The position numbers and the translations under genes are program-made. Of a DNA stretch of 64,000 bases, positions 1 through 10,790 are shown piece by piece; positions within the stretch are counted from its first letter, which is position 1, and every line of letters begins with the position of its first letter. The DNA is from Marsupella aquatica (taxonomy: Eukaryota; Marchantiophyta): contig OZ316893.1 in NCBI GenBank assembly GCA_973895155.1, positions 14,198,001 through 14,262,000 of the forward strand, written 5' to 3'. Below the pieces are notes generated by a model. It ran no database searches. It had not been told where the DNA came from and saw only the letters and a program-made list of their open reading frames with translations.

Positions 1-580
1 CACAAGACTAAGAGCAATCCTTAACAAGAAGGAGAAGGCGAAACCAGATACAAAGGAAAAAGTCAACATTTTGGCCTGCCTATCGAGAAAAACACGAGAT
101 GCACAACGCGCAAAATTGCCAAGAAAAGAGTGAAAATGCAACATTCATGACGTTTTTTCGAGAAAAAATTGACTAAGTGCAAGCCCTCTATAAGTGCACT
201 TAACCATAACTGCAAAATTAAGTGCAAACCCTCTATAATTGCACTTAACCATAACTGCAAAATTAACTGCACAATTGGATAAGTGCACAATCAATACAAA
301 GGAAACAGAGAATACAAAGAAATATTTGCAGTTAACCATATACACATGAAAAATTGAACTTAAGTGCACATTCTCACAAAACAAACAGAGAATACAAAGA
401 ACCTAGTGCAATTAACCATACCCACATTAAAACAAAAAAACCCTCAAACGCATTCTCTCTACCCTTCCACTTTTCTTGCATGGGGCATTAAACCTAAAAC
501 CTAAGAAATGCAAACCCTAAGCATAAGGAAGTAATGTAAGTAAATATACTATACCTTACGCATAGACATATCAGATTTAT
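1..580. repeat. AT-rich flank with two sets of short tandem repeats
   Basis: Two adjacent 45-bp units lie at 176-220 and 221-265 and differ at only two or so bases. A looser pair 80 bp apart (303-347 and 383-427) shares the start AAACAGAGAATACAAAGAA and a shared TTAACCATA segment. Short open frames on the minus strand here only read through the repeats and are not taken as genes. The tract could be leader or flanking DNA of the copia remnant that follows, but no LTR or primer-binding site was found in it. Confidence 0.7.
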
Positions 581-662
581 TTGCAAAGCGCACAAAGGAA
601 CCTAACATCTGCCATTCCCGCACCGCAAAACCTAAAAGAAAATGACAAACTTCTAGAAACTA

Positions 663-1487
663 AGCTTTCAAGCACTTACCATAGATGGCGCAAACTACTT
701 ATCTTGGTCCATAGCGCATTTAACCGTGAAAGATATCCACAATGCCATTACGACCACCGTAGGCACTACTCCCCAACAAAACGCAAAAGCTTTAATATTT
801 ATCCGCCATCACCTAGCAAAACCTCTCAAACATCAATACCTGAATGTGAACAACCCACAAACCCTGTGGGACAACCTAAAATCCCGCTTTGACCACACAA
901 AGACAATCCATTTATCTCAGGTGCGACATGATTGGGTCAACCTGAGGGTACAAGACCACGTATCCATAGAAGCGTACAATAGCAAACTTTTCAGAATCAC
1001 CTCTCACTTAGCCTTATGCGGTCACCCCGTCGATGACGAAGACCAAATTGAAAAGACTTTATCCACTTTCCATTCAGCCAACATGATCCTATCCGCCCAG
1101 TACCGTAATATGAAATTTACTAAATACTCAAAACTCATCGCCCACCTACTACTTGCGGAGAAGCACCAGGAATTGCTTCTCAAGAACTCTAAGATGAGAC
1201 CGCCGGGAACATTATCGGCCGCACCCACAACCAAAACCAACTTTGAACAACCATCTACCAGTCAATGGAACCAGAGTGACGGTGACATTAGGAACCGCGG
1301 AGGGCAACCCACCCGAGGTGATAGACCCACCCGAGGCGGCCAACGCTTTAGAGGCGGAAGATTCCAAAACTTCAAGGGGAGCGACCGAGGACGAGGAGCT
1401 GGACGCAACAACTTCTCATACACCCGAGGAAGGATGCAACAAGGAGGTCAAAGGATGAACAACTTTGGCAGAGGCTCATCAAGATAG
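663..1487 (+). pseudogene. copia Gag remnant
   Basis: The frame opens after a TAG at 654-656 and reads the typical copia Gag entry (IDGANYLSW), then a helical UBN2-like region with LWDNLKSRF at about 868, and ends in an arginine/glycine-rich tail (repeated RGG/RGR) with a stop at 1485-1487. The Gly/Arg tail and following CCHC knuckle are the usual RNA-binding end of copia Gag. In a functional copia polyprotein the frame would run on into protease, so this stop is a lesion. The true N-terminus lies upstream of a stop and cannot be placed. Confidence 0.8.
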
Positions 1488-1504
1488 AAGGGCAATAGGG
1501 GGAG

Positions 1505-2455
1505 TTCTGATATTGAATGTTTCCGATGCGGGACTAGAGGGCACCCACAGAAACTTTGCCGAATCCCTGCACACTTAGCAGCCTTATATAAAAACAATCA
1601 GAATAAGACTAAGAACCAACAAGAGTCGCATGGAACTTTTCCAGAACCAGAAGCACATCTAGATAAGTATCAATTCACAGAGGAAATGCCTGAAGCACAC
1701 ATGCTAGCGAGCACATTAGAGTCCTTACATCTAGAAGATATCAGAACCTGTATATTGGATAGCGGGACATCCCACACCATACTTAAGAGTCCAACATACT
1801 TTGACCACATCACCCCATCAAATAGAAAGATGACCACCATCATGGGAAGCAATAATATAGAAGAAGGACATGGCCGTGCAACCATCACTTTACCGCAGGC
1901 CAGGCACCACCATCCACATTAAATCTGCAATATACGCACCTAGAGCCACACGAAACTTGATAAGTTTCAGGGATATTTGTGAGAACGGATATTATATACA
2001 CACAAACACTGAAAAGCATCAGGAAGTAATTCACATATTACAGAACACAACTGATGGAAGTGAAATAAAAGAGACTTTTCGCTTACCCCTTGGGCTTTTA
2101 CGTCACGCAATTGCATGCCTTTCATACAACAGCAAACCCTAACAATACCTCAGAACTTTGGCATATTCGCTTAGGATACCCAGGGACGAATATGTTTCAC
2201 CGCATGCAGCAGGTAACATGAGGCATTCCAGAGAATGCTCATCCTATAGCTCATAATAGACCATGTATGGCATGCTCCAAAGGGAAGCTAGTACTGAGAC
2301 CTTCAATATCTAAGGCCATATATGAGATGCCAAAATTCCTAGAAAGGGTACATGCTGACGTATGTGGTCCTATAGAACCACCGAGCCCCGCACCGAGCAG
2401 ACCATTCCCAGAGTCGAGGAAAAATATGAGCACAATTCCCAGACAACCCCATTAA
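1505..2455 (+). pseudogene. copia zinc knuckle, protease and integrase N-terminal remnant
   Basis: A knuckle of the form C-x2-C-x4-H-x4-C (CFRCGTRGHPQKLC) is read at about 1518-1560. The protease signature DSGTSHTI follows at about 1759. After a frameshift near 1880, the region reads the copia pre-integrase motif (LWHIRLGYPG, near 2157) and the integrase start (HADVCGPI, near 2352). The D-V-C-G-P-I stretch holds the first catalytic Asp of copia integrases. Several in-frame stops occur, and sequence between this Asp and the next block is shortened. Confidence 0.75.
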
Positions 2456-2461
2456 GACTAT

Positions 2462-3131
2462 TAGGGTTGATAACGCTGACAAATTTACTTCTAAAACATT
2501 TGAAGATTTTTGTATGGCAGCCGGGATAGATACGCAATATCCCGTAGCACATGTCCATTTTCAGAATGGATTTGCAGAATCTGTCACCAAGCGTATACAA
2601 ATGATAGCAAGACCATTACTAATGCAATCACAGCTATCTACAACTGCTTGGGGCCACGCTGTACTACAAGCAGCAGCACTGCTCAAGTACCGGCCATCTG
2701 CATATAACACCCTGATACCCCACCATTTACCTTTTGGAGTTGATCCAGACTTATCCCACATACGCACATTTGAATGTCCGGTATTAGTTCCCATTATGGG
2801 ACCCAAGCCGGCAAAAATGGGTCCACAAAGACAGAAAGGGATTTATATCAAGTTTGATTCACCCGCGATTATTCCATATCTTGAACCATCCACAATGGAT
2901 ATATGTCAAGCGAGATTCGTAGATTGCCATTTTTATGAGGACACTTTCCCAAAATTATTTGACGGGAAACAACCATTTGAGAGACCTCAAGAACTAGAAT
3001 TGAAATGGCAAGTTAACTCTGCATCTTGGAATGACCCATGGACGCGACAATGTGGAGACGAAGTCCACCGTATCATACAATTAACAAAGACAGTGGAGCA
3101 AATGCCAGATGCATTTACTAACATAGCTTAG
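2462..3131 (+). pseudogene. copia integrase core/C-terminal remnant
   Basis: The frame reads IRVDNADKFTS (second catalytic region), then AHVHFQNGFAESVTKRIQ, which resembles the QNG-x-AE segment that carries the catalytic Glu of copia integrases. It continues through the conserved pre-RT stretch to a stop at 3129-3131. Beyond it, a GRP-x-GAKD-like linker (about 3222-3255) and an EISIHYMNTG stretch (near 3348) match the part that normally joins integrase to reverse transcriptase. The reverse transcriptase itself is absent. Confidence 0.75.
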
Positions 3132-3399
3132 ATTACACGTTCACATATACCTGAAGCAAATGCTCCTGGACGTTTACAAAAGTCAACGCAGATTGCGAGC
3201 AACCAACCACCAAGAGCAAAATGAGGTCGCCCGGTAGGGGCTAAAGATACTCAGCCCTGACAAAGACGGGCATCTACCCCTATATCATCATCAGAACCCA
3301 TGGTGACATCAACACCAAAACCCGTAGCAACGTCTGCAAATGACGAGATTTCAATTCACTACATGAATACGGGGACATGGGACTCTATTTTCCCACTAA

Positions 3400-3903
3400 C
3401 ACAAACCAAACATTAGTCGGATACGCAGATCCGATTGTGACGATGCCAAATCACAAACCGGATATGTATTTTTATATGGAAAAATTGCAATATCATGGAA
3501 AAGCACTAAACAAACCCTAACTTGCACTTCATCAAACCACGCCAAGATTATTGCACTATATGAAGCAAGTCGCGAATGCATATGGTTACGAAGAATAATT
3601 AATCACATTAACATTAACTGTGGATTACCAACACTAACCCAACCCACAGTGTTATTCAAAGACAACTATGCATGCATTGAACAGGTGTCGAAAGACTTCA
3701 TCAAAGGCGACAGGATCAAGCATATTGCACCAAAAATTTTCTTCACCCATGAGCAAGAGGGCGACACCATCAACGTGAAAGCAATTGCGAGCAAAGACAA
3801 CCACACAGACTTTTTTACAAAGGCTTTACCTCCATCGACACACCAAGTTCACTGCCAAGGCATTGGCATGAGAAGATTGTCTAAACTTCAAGAAAATAAT
3901 TAG
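3400..3903 (+). pseudogene. copia RNase H tail
   Basis: It reads LVGYADPIV near 3415 (the GYADA-type RNase H start), a stretch like IIALYEASRECIWLRRII near 3548 in one frame, and in the frame from 3649 a C-terminal block with DRIKHIAPKIFFTHE and TDFFTKALP, ending at a TAG at 3901-3903. These are the standard last motifs of copia polyproteins. At least two in-frame stops break it. The jump from the pre-RT linker to this block shows a large internal deletion. Confidence 0.8.
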
Positions 3904-4074
3904 ACATCCTACCATATGATAGACTTACATATGTAAACAGGTGGTTGTACTCTTTCCCTCATAGGAGTATGAGAGGGTTTTAATGAGGCAACACCTTAAA
4001 TAGAGACATTATGATATTTTGTTGGAGACTTAACCTAGTACTGATTTGTTGCTTGCATTATATCCCATAATACA

Positions 4075-4322
4075 ATCAAGGGGGAGTGTTAGGATATAAG
4101 TACCAAGGTTAGATTAACTAACCAGGATTAATACCCCTGGATTAGTACCATGTACATTACCCACATATATATAGAAGAGCGGCAGTTGCCATATTGTTGG
4201 TTGTTGAATCATTATCATGTAACACTGTAATCTATTTTTTCTTTCTTTCATCCCCCAATCCAAACTCAATTTTTAGTTTTTGTTTGTGTCCCGGGGTCCT
4301 CACTTCTTTTCTTCCAACCCAT
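4075..4322 (+). repeat. copia polypurine tract and 3' LTR-like end
   Basis: A purine tract CAAGGGGGAG at about 4077-4086 is followed directly by TGTTAGGATATAAG. This is the usual PPT/LTR junction of plant copia elements. TATATATAGAAGAG near 4165 may be the LTR TATA box. The 3' end is unclear; a candidate CA is at about 4321-4322. No matching 5' LTR exists in the window. Confidence 0.6.
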
Positions 4323-4800
4323 CACACGCAAATAAGTATAGGGTTTTTTATTGGGTTTGGTGAAATACTTTTAAATTTTTGTTGAAGAACATTATGGTTA
4401 TTTTAATCCAATTTTGAGAATTATAAGAATCATAGAGTTTTTAAAATCAAAATTGGGATTATTCTTGGAATAATCTATTAAGTTAGGGGTAAAAAAATTC
4501 CTTAAGTTTTAGGGTGTTTATTCCCGTAAAACTTTGCGCATGATATGGGACAGCCCTTGGATTGAGGCCCATCAGAATCTAGGAACTCCAAGTGTCTCAA
4601 CTCAAACTCAATAGGCATTGGTAAGTAGGTCAGTGAATAGAACCTCTTGGGGCCACGTGGCCCTTGCCATAAGCCAGAGCCGACATCCATTGTTTGTCCA
4701 AAATAACCCCTTTGTTGGGTGCTGCTTGTGCTTTCTCACTTTCTCTCCGTCATTGGCTGACCGCCCTACCCCTAGGACATACTCATGAGCCAACTAGCTA
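4323..4800. other. AT-rich intergenic sequence, possible decayed MITE
   Basis: About 4340-4530 contains stretches such as TTTTAATCCAATTTTGAGAA whose reverse complement resembles the inside of the MITE at 37,200-37,496. No clear terminal repeats or target duplication could be placed. Nothing is seen in 4560-4800. Confidence 0.35.
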
Positions 4801-5131
4801 CATTGTTCACCATAATTAGTGTGACTAACACTAAATTCGAGAACGCCAATTTTCAAGGCCTACTCGTGAATTAGTGTTAGTGTTATTGTGGTCTTAAGAG
4901 TGGCAAAATAGAGAGAAAAAAACTATCATGAAAAATCCACAACAATTAGTGTTACTTTGGACTCAAGATCATCCATTTTTTACAAACAATTTAAACTAAA
5001 GTGGAAAAAAATGTTTTAAAAATTGACAAAAATTAGTGTTACTTGGACTCAAAATCACTTTTACCAAAATTAGTGTAACATTAATTTTGTATTAACACTA
5101 ATTCGTGCATAACTAATTAAGGTGAATAGCG
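4801..5131. mobile_element. TA-flanked MITE, copy 1
   Basis: The left end reads CATTGTTCACCATAATTAGT and the right end, reverse-complemented, CGCTATTCACCTTAATTAGT. TA dinucleotides flank both ends (4799-4800 and 5132-5133). The interior is AT-rich with repeated AATTAGTGTTAC motifs and closely matches the copy at 48,759-49,141. It is 331 bp, with no coding capacity. A TA duplication suggests a Tc1/mariner-type transposase, but the ends do not match the classic Stowaway consensus. Confidence 0.8.
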
Positions 5132-5133
5132 TA

Positions 5134-6160
5134 GCTTGTCTCTAAGCTTGTCCCAAATGTCGGAACCAATTTGCACTCCAATAACCATCTCCAAGATTCC
5201 AACCCAACTGAGAGTCTAGGGGAAAAATGCACTTGGACCTGAACACCCATGTTTACTCTACATTGCCTCTCTAACGCAAGCTCCTGTGGAAAAGTGAATG
5301 CGGCTTGGCTACTATTTTGGTATGATTTGGAAAGCGGGTGATATAGCCCCTGCAAACCTTGAGACCCAAAGGCACCCCTAGATCCAATTGAGCTTAAGAA
5401 GATGTCCTCCTCAAGATATTTCTACCGCATCCAAGAAGTCCTCTAATGGACTTTCCTTTGAGAAGTTATCGTCGTTTCATTTGATGATTCTCCTTAGTGT
5501 CATGAACATCATAGCTCACGACTTGGTCTCAACCTTGGCCCCGAGGGAGACAGTACTCCCCTCATATATGCTTTTAGAGACCTGTCACCCCCGGACCAAC
5601 TTTGGTCCCCTATATTTGTCCCTAAACCTAAACTCCAACCCGATTGCATGGACACACAACTAACTTGCAATGCATGCCTGTAACTTCCTAGCTAGACGTT
5701 TGTGAGTGAAGTGCCTGAGCCCATTGTGATTGGGTCAATCTAGTGCTCATGTCTAGGCCCTTAGAACCTATGGAGGGTCCGGGACTGCCACATGTGTGCC
5801 GCGCCATATCTCATGTGCCAAATGTCGATTGCACATGAAGTAAACTTCCTTAGCCTTGGCCCAAGAAGCGTTCACTCAAGCCCTCAGAACTCAAAGTCCA
5901 TCCCGGGGTTTGGACAGTCCAACTTGAGCCCGGCCCTTCCCATGACCCGACCAGCTCCCACGCTAGTCTAATTTAGTGTGTGTCACTAGCTTAACACAAT
6001 GCCCTTGCTAGTGCAATTCGTTGCCCACTATTCTCCTCATAATAAGTCTCAACCAGATGGTCGTTCTGGAGGCCTGGACCATAGAGGAGCTCGACTTCAG
6101 AGTCAGTGATGCTGGAGCTAAGAGTTAGGGTAGTCGAGTTCCACAATTTTTGATGATGAG
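5134..6160 (-). repeat. Inverted, diverged copy of the 30-kb repeat family
   Basis: Read on the minus strand, this tract follows about 30,323-31,320 of the plus strand in order. Examples are the block around ACTAGTGACACACAC (near 30,482), the GGACTTTGAGTTCTGAGGGC block and the GGGGAGGCAAG-type block near 31,190. The copy abuts the MITE immediately to its left. Small ORFs here are not conserved between the copies, so I read it as non-coding repeat DNA. Confidence 0.75.
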
Positions 6161-6445
6161 TCATAAAAGAAACTGAGACGCCCATGTTTTGTCAAATTAT
6201 TCAGTAATTACCTGGTCCCAATCAATTTAGTTTTGGTTGAACTTGTGCGTAATTTTGGACTTTTGTTTTGTTTGATCTCAAGGTTTGTGTAGTTAACATT
6301 TCACAAGTGAGATAGTGACCAATTTCATTTGGTTAATTTAGTTTTGGTTAAGCTGGTAATGATTTTTGTTGTTTGATTTGGGACATCAAGGAAGGGGGAA
6401 GCTAGGCTGTGGAGTATATCTTTCAGCAGTGTGTGGAGTACCCAA

Positions 6446-6660
6446 CCTGAGTTTGATCAGTTAAGAGCTTTAAAATGAGTTTGATCAGTTAAGAGCTTTG
6501 AGGGGAGTATATACAGTTACACATTTTTGTGCTTAACGCAATATACTTTTCTGAGTTTCATCTTGTGCATTTGTATTGCAATATACATTTCTGAGTTTCA
6601 TCTTGTGCATTTGTATTGCGATATACTTTTCTGAGTTTCATCTTGTGCATTTATGTATCC
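6446..6660. repeat. Two small tandem repeats
   Basis: GAGTTTGATCAGTTAAGAGC occurs twice about 28 bp apart (near 6449 and 6477). A 40-bp unit containing TTTCTGAGTTTCATCTTGTG follows in three near-perfect copies at about 6539-6578, 6579-6618 and 6619-6658. Such close identity implies recent slippage or unequal exchange. Confidence 0.85.
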
Positions 6661-8873
6661 CTCTGTTTTATTAATTAAATGGGTGCTGCCAAAGTTCCCA
6701 GTAGACATGGCACAAGAGAAACTGCATCATACCTCAAGGTTTCCAAGAACTACAGTAGGAGGCCCGCGTAGTGTGAGATATTCTAGCCATTAAAATGTGG
6801 GGACAAGCTAGAGGTCACTTTACATGAGCTTTATGGAATGGAAGTCACCTTTTCAACGGATGTGAACTTCTTACAAAGCGCCACTCAGTCTTCTTTTCAA
6901 GGTGCATTCGAAATAGATACAATTTTCGTTTCACTTAACCAAAACTTTTTGGCTGTCGTCTAGGACACAACCTGGACGACAAGAACCTAGAGTTTCGCTT
7001 GGCGCACCACACACATATCTGCCTCATTATTGGGTAGGCTCAGATCATTCACTTTGGTTAGTTTGGTACCATGAGGCCAAATGCCCTGGTGACAAGTATC
7101 AAGTATCTTAGACTTTCGAGCACAGAAACAATACTAGAATAATAAAAGGGCTCGTCTCCTATTCATTCGCGGGACAGGGAGCTAACGGCGTTTCTTTACA
7201 TTGCGAATCTCCTCATGATTCTGGAGGGCGTCTGATACGCTGTCCGCTCGTGGCAAATGGATAGTAGCAACGTGTCGAGACGATCCCTCCTCCTCATGAT
7301 GCAAGATTCTGCCGAATCCCTATCGGCCACGTTCTTACCAAAGGTACCCATTACTATTCTGATATATCAGTGTTTCTATTGCAACCCTTTACACCCTTTG
7401 ACGCTGTCCCTTGTTGGATTTCTGTCGTTTTAGGACGGGCCCACGTCGCTATGAACGTCATGACCGTACTTAAGTACTTATATGCCCGTACGTTTATAGG
7501 ATTTTGGATATATCGGTGTTGTTGGCCCTGTCCTTTGGGGCACGGTTTGTCATCACTCCGTTCCCACGTCGCTACAAAAGGTACGATGGCCAGTAGTCGT
7601 GGACGAGTCCCGATTCATCGGTGTTTGTCAATTCCATGGTGTTTGTCCTTCTTGTCGTTTTCCGTTACCCCGTGCGTTTGGCGGGATGGGCGCTTTGTGT
7701 GGGATTTCGGGAACATTTCATCCACATTCCCTTGTTAATCCTTTTTATGAATTGACCCGAGCTCAATGGTCACAATTTGCTGCAGAGTGAACGAATGCAC
7801 GACAGCCACCTTGTCACTCTGTCCGCCTGGCATCAACTTTCATTACAGTACTGAGCTGCACACGCTCTTAAATAATTACAGTTTCCGTTGGCATTTAGGG
7901 AACTCAAGAACTGTAACCATTCAAAAGGCCTCCGAATGCCGAGATGGCAACGAGATTGATGGGCGTGTTAAAAATTTATCTTGCCCCCTTTATTCTTTTA
8001 CGTTAATTTACTGGGGGGAAAAAAAAGAACCTAACGAGATTGACAACCATTAGACATTTATGTGTATTTTGGTGCAGCCCATCCTTCGTCCAAAAGTATT
8101 TACGAGCATTGTAGTAAACGTGACGGGCTATACAGACTAGCAAAATTACCTGAAAAGAATATGAGATCTATGTCCGGTTTGAAAGAAAACTAATCCGGGC
8201 ACAGACTTGCCAAAATCTAAAAATATCAATGGCACAGTTGCATGGGAGGGTGTCCCCAAGCACTATGGTAAGTACTAATGTATTTAGAGAATGCTCAAGA
8301 GAAGGTAACAATCAAGTTAATGGAAGTGGACAACTTTTTTTGCCTTGAATACCGAAAAGCTTACCCATCCAACAGAGTAAAGATGATCAACTTTGGAACA
8401 TGCACCTCTGTAGACTAGCCAGGGGTTGAGGATAAATTAATTATCTCACCACTACACCCCATTCACACACTCACCCTCTAGAACCCTTTCATGTGATTAT
8501 TTTGATTTGATAAGTACTTTTGACTTTGATAAATATTCTCTTAGGTGGGGCAGATAACAGCTGATTTCCATCACTTTTGCACTTAATTATTATTTAAAAA
8601 ACTTTTAAATACATTACCACTCAGCATTGGACGATTGCCGAGAATAAACGACAAACTGGGCTGCCCGGTAAACGACGACAAGCTGAGCCTTTGCTGGGCT
8701 GCCTTGGCCAAGTTTATCTTTCTGGGTGCTTTTATGTTTACATGGCCTGCGGGTCCCTATATGTGGGATCCATGCGGAATAAAAGAAAAATAATAAATGA
8801 TAAAATGGCCACCCCCCAAATCTGGAAGCAAGTTGAAGCAAGCATTCACCTAACTTCCCGGTTTGAGCTGTCG
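6661..8873. other. Intergenic sequence, nothing supportable
   Basis: No gene, terminal repeat or recognisable protein could be supported. ORFs near 7370-8050 have no family motif, no splice context and overlapping alternatives. A weak diverged duplication around GATATATC(A/G)GTGTT (near 7360 and 7507) may be an old tandem repeat. Confidence 0.5.
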
Positions 8874-9922
8874 GACAACTTGTCGTGTTGTCGCCCGAAA
8901 ATGACCCTATTTGTCACATATTCCTTTTTATGCCCCGGTCCGGCCCCGGCCCGACCCGGCCCGGCCCGGCCCAATCCCTTCCCGGCCCGGCCCATTCCCT
9001 CCCCGACTCTTCCCGGCCCCTTCCATTCCCGGCTTGGTCCGGCACCGGGTCGGCCCGGTCTCTTCCCGGCCCGGTCCCGCATCCCGCCCGGCCCCGCACC
9101 CGGCCCGGCCTCACAAACACTAGGTGAGGGCGGGCCGAGTGCGGGGCCGGGCCGGGAATGGGCAGGGGCAGGGCCGGGAATGGGAGGGCCGGGCCGGGAA
9201 TGGGCAGGGGCAGGGCCGGGAAGGGAAGGGGCCGGGAAGGGGAGGGGTAGGGCCGGGCTGGGAAGGGGGAGGGGAAGGGAAGAGGCCGGGAATGGGAGGG
9301 GTAGGGCCGGGCCGGGAAGGGGGAGGGGAGGGGAAGGGAAGAGGCCGGGAAGGAGAGGGGTAGGGCCGGGCCGGGAAGGGGGAGGGGAAGGGAAGAGGCC
9401 GGGAAGGGGAGGGGTAGGGCCGGGCCGGGAAGGGGGAGGGGAAGGGAAGAGGCCGGGAAGGGGAGGGGTAGGGCCGGGCCGGGAAGGGGGAGGGGAGGGG
9501 AAGGGAAGAGGCCGGGAAGGAGAGGGGTAGGCCCGGGCCGGGAAGGGGGAGGGGAAGGGAAGAGGCCGGGAAGGGGAGGGGTAGGGCCGGGCCGGGAAGG
9601 GGGAGGGGGAGGGCCGGGCCGGGAAGGGGAGGGGAAGGGGGAGGGAAGGGGCAGGGCCGGGAAGGGAAGGGAAGGGACCGGGCCGGGAAGGGGAAGGGAC
9701 CGGGTGGGATGCGGGGCCGGGCCGGGAAGGGACCGGGCCGGGGGTAGAGACCGGGCCGGGACCGGGGCGGGGAGTTCGGTCCGGGGCGAGATTTTCCCGT
9801 TGGCTTTAAGGGCCGGGAGGAAAGTAGCCGGGCAGGGAATTACCGGCCGGGAGCCGGACCGGGGACCGGGGTGGACCGGGTGACAACTTGTCGGTTGTCG
9901 AGTCCAAAGGCCTCTATTTGTC
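8874..9922. repeat. GC-rich minisatellite with a strand-bias switch, flanked by direct repeats
   Basis: From about 8931 to 9115 the plus strand is a C-rich CCCGGCCCGG tract. From about 9125 to 9880 it is G-rich (GGGCCGGGCCGGGAAGGGG). Between about 9248 and 9582 the G-rich part is a tandem array with spacings of 54, 59, 54, 54, 59 and 54 bp, counted between TAGGGCCGGG starts. The whole block is bounded by similar direct repeats (8874-8915 and 9882-9922) beginning GACAACTTGTCG and ending CTATTTGTC. Long ORFs on both strands exist only because the tract almost lacks stop triplets. The G-runs predict G-quadruplexes, and the opposed arms could fold into an imperfect hairpin. Confidence 0.9.
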
Positions 9923-10316
9923 GGACAAGTCCAAACCGGGCCTAACTTTGCGATCTCACACACCGTAATGATGAAGGTGTCGTGCTTTTGGTGTTTGACA
10001 CATGTTCCACCAAGAAATTAGAAATGAAATTGTGAATTAATTGACATTCATAGTACAGTCCTACGGTACTCTCTCTTCAATTTGTGGTGCAATGTGGTCA
10101 ACTGGAGCAAATATATCATCAACCTTCCAAATTGCACGATGGGATTTGAGCCTCTCAAGGTTCCACTCCCAGACGCCTAAACTGCAGGCCTCCCAGTACC
10201 TTGATTTACTCCTGGATGTGTCACCGACATAGAATGCAGCGAGGCACAGACTGCGGTTCTCCTGTGCTGTAGACTGATGCCATCAGTGGTGGCAGCTTCG
10301 TCGCACATTTGACATC
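9923..10316. other. Intergenic, nothing seen
   Basis: No repeat or gene signal could be supported here. Confidence 0.4.
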
Positions 10317-10567
10317 GCAATTGCATTTTGTTTCGCTATATTTGGACTCCTAGCATTGAATTCAACTGATACTCGAGTGCCCACCGACCAGCATAATTGT
10401 TAAGGTTAATTGCATTTTGTTTCACGAAAATTAGACTCTCGCATTGAAAGACTCGATTGCCCACCGACCAGCATAATTGTTAATTAAGGTCAATTGCATT
10501 TTGTTTCACGAAAATTAGACTCCTCGCATTAAAGACTCGATTGCCTACGGACAAACATTGTTAAAGG
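10317..10567. repeat. Tandem repeat, three copies of 84-89 bp
   Basis: Copies start at the ATTGCATTTTGTTTC motif at 10,320, 10,409 and 10,493. Each contains CCACCGACCAGCATAATTGT or a close variant. The second and third copies are the most alike. Confidence 0.85.
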
Positions 10568-10589
10568 TTTTTCTTTGGGGTGTTTTAGT

Positions 10590-10790
10590 GAAACTGAAGC
10601 CAGGATGGGCCACCATGTTGGACACACTGCTTTTGTGCACCACATTTTGGTGGTCTATGCCCCATACTTTGATCAGTATGAGTCCTACAGTAATTTTGCA
10701 ATTTTGAATTTGCAAGGCACTAGAGAAGGAGGAGACTTAGAAAAAACACAAGTGCAAATATTTCATAAACATAATGAAAATTAATGTAAT
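10590..10790. repeat. Dispersed repeat shared with 47.1 kb
   Basis: This tract and 47,075-47,270 share CACCATGTTGGACAC, CCACATTTTGGTGGTCTATG, ACTAGAGAAGGAGGAGAC and a trailing ATATTTCAT motif in the same order. The CCACCATGTTGG and CCACATTTTGGTGG motifs are imperfectly self-complementary, so a short hairpin is possible. The short ORF here is not conserved in the partner. Confidence 0.65.

Larger units (their letters stand above)
657..4322 (+). mobile_element. Degenerate, internally deleted Ty1/copia retrotransposon
   Basis: In order along the plus strand are a UBN2/copia-type Gag, a CCHC zinc knuckle, an aspartic protease motif, an integrase zinc-binding and start-of-core segment, an integrase C-terminal part, an RNase H tail, a polypurine tract and an LTR-like stretch. 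The order PR-IN-RNaseH is the copia order. Stops and frameshifts separate the pieces. Part of the integrase core and nearly all the reverse transcriptase are missing. No 5' LTR or PBS was found upstream, and the 3' LTR end is uncertain. It is a dead element, and its boundaries are approximate. Confidence 0.85.

Noticed and set aside
7370-8053. Overlapping plus-strand ORFs of 60-122 codons
   Set aside because: Three competing frames, no domain, and a weak internal duplication; not enough to call a gene.
8691-9963. Long ORFs on both strands (279 and 349 codons) with Gly/Pro/Arg-rich repeats
   Set aside because: They cross a GC-rich minisatellite that lacks stop triplets in several frames; open on both strands because of composition, with no domain.
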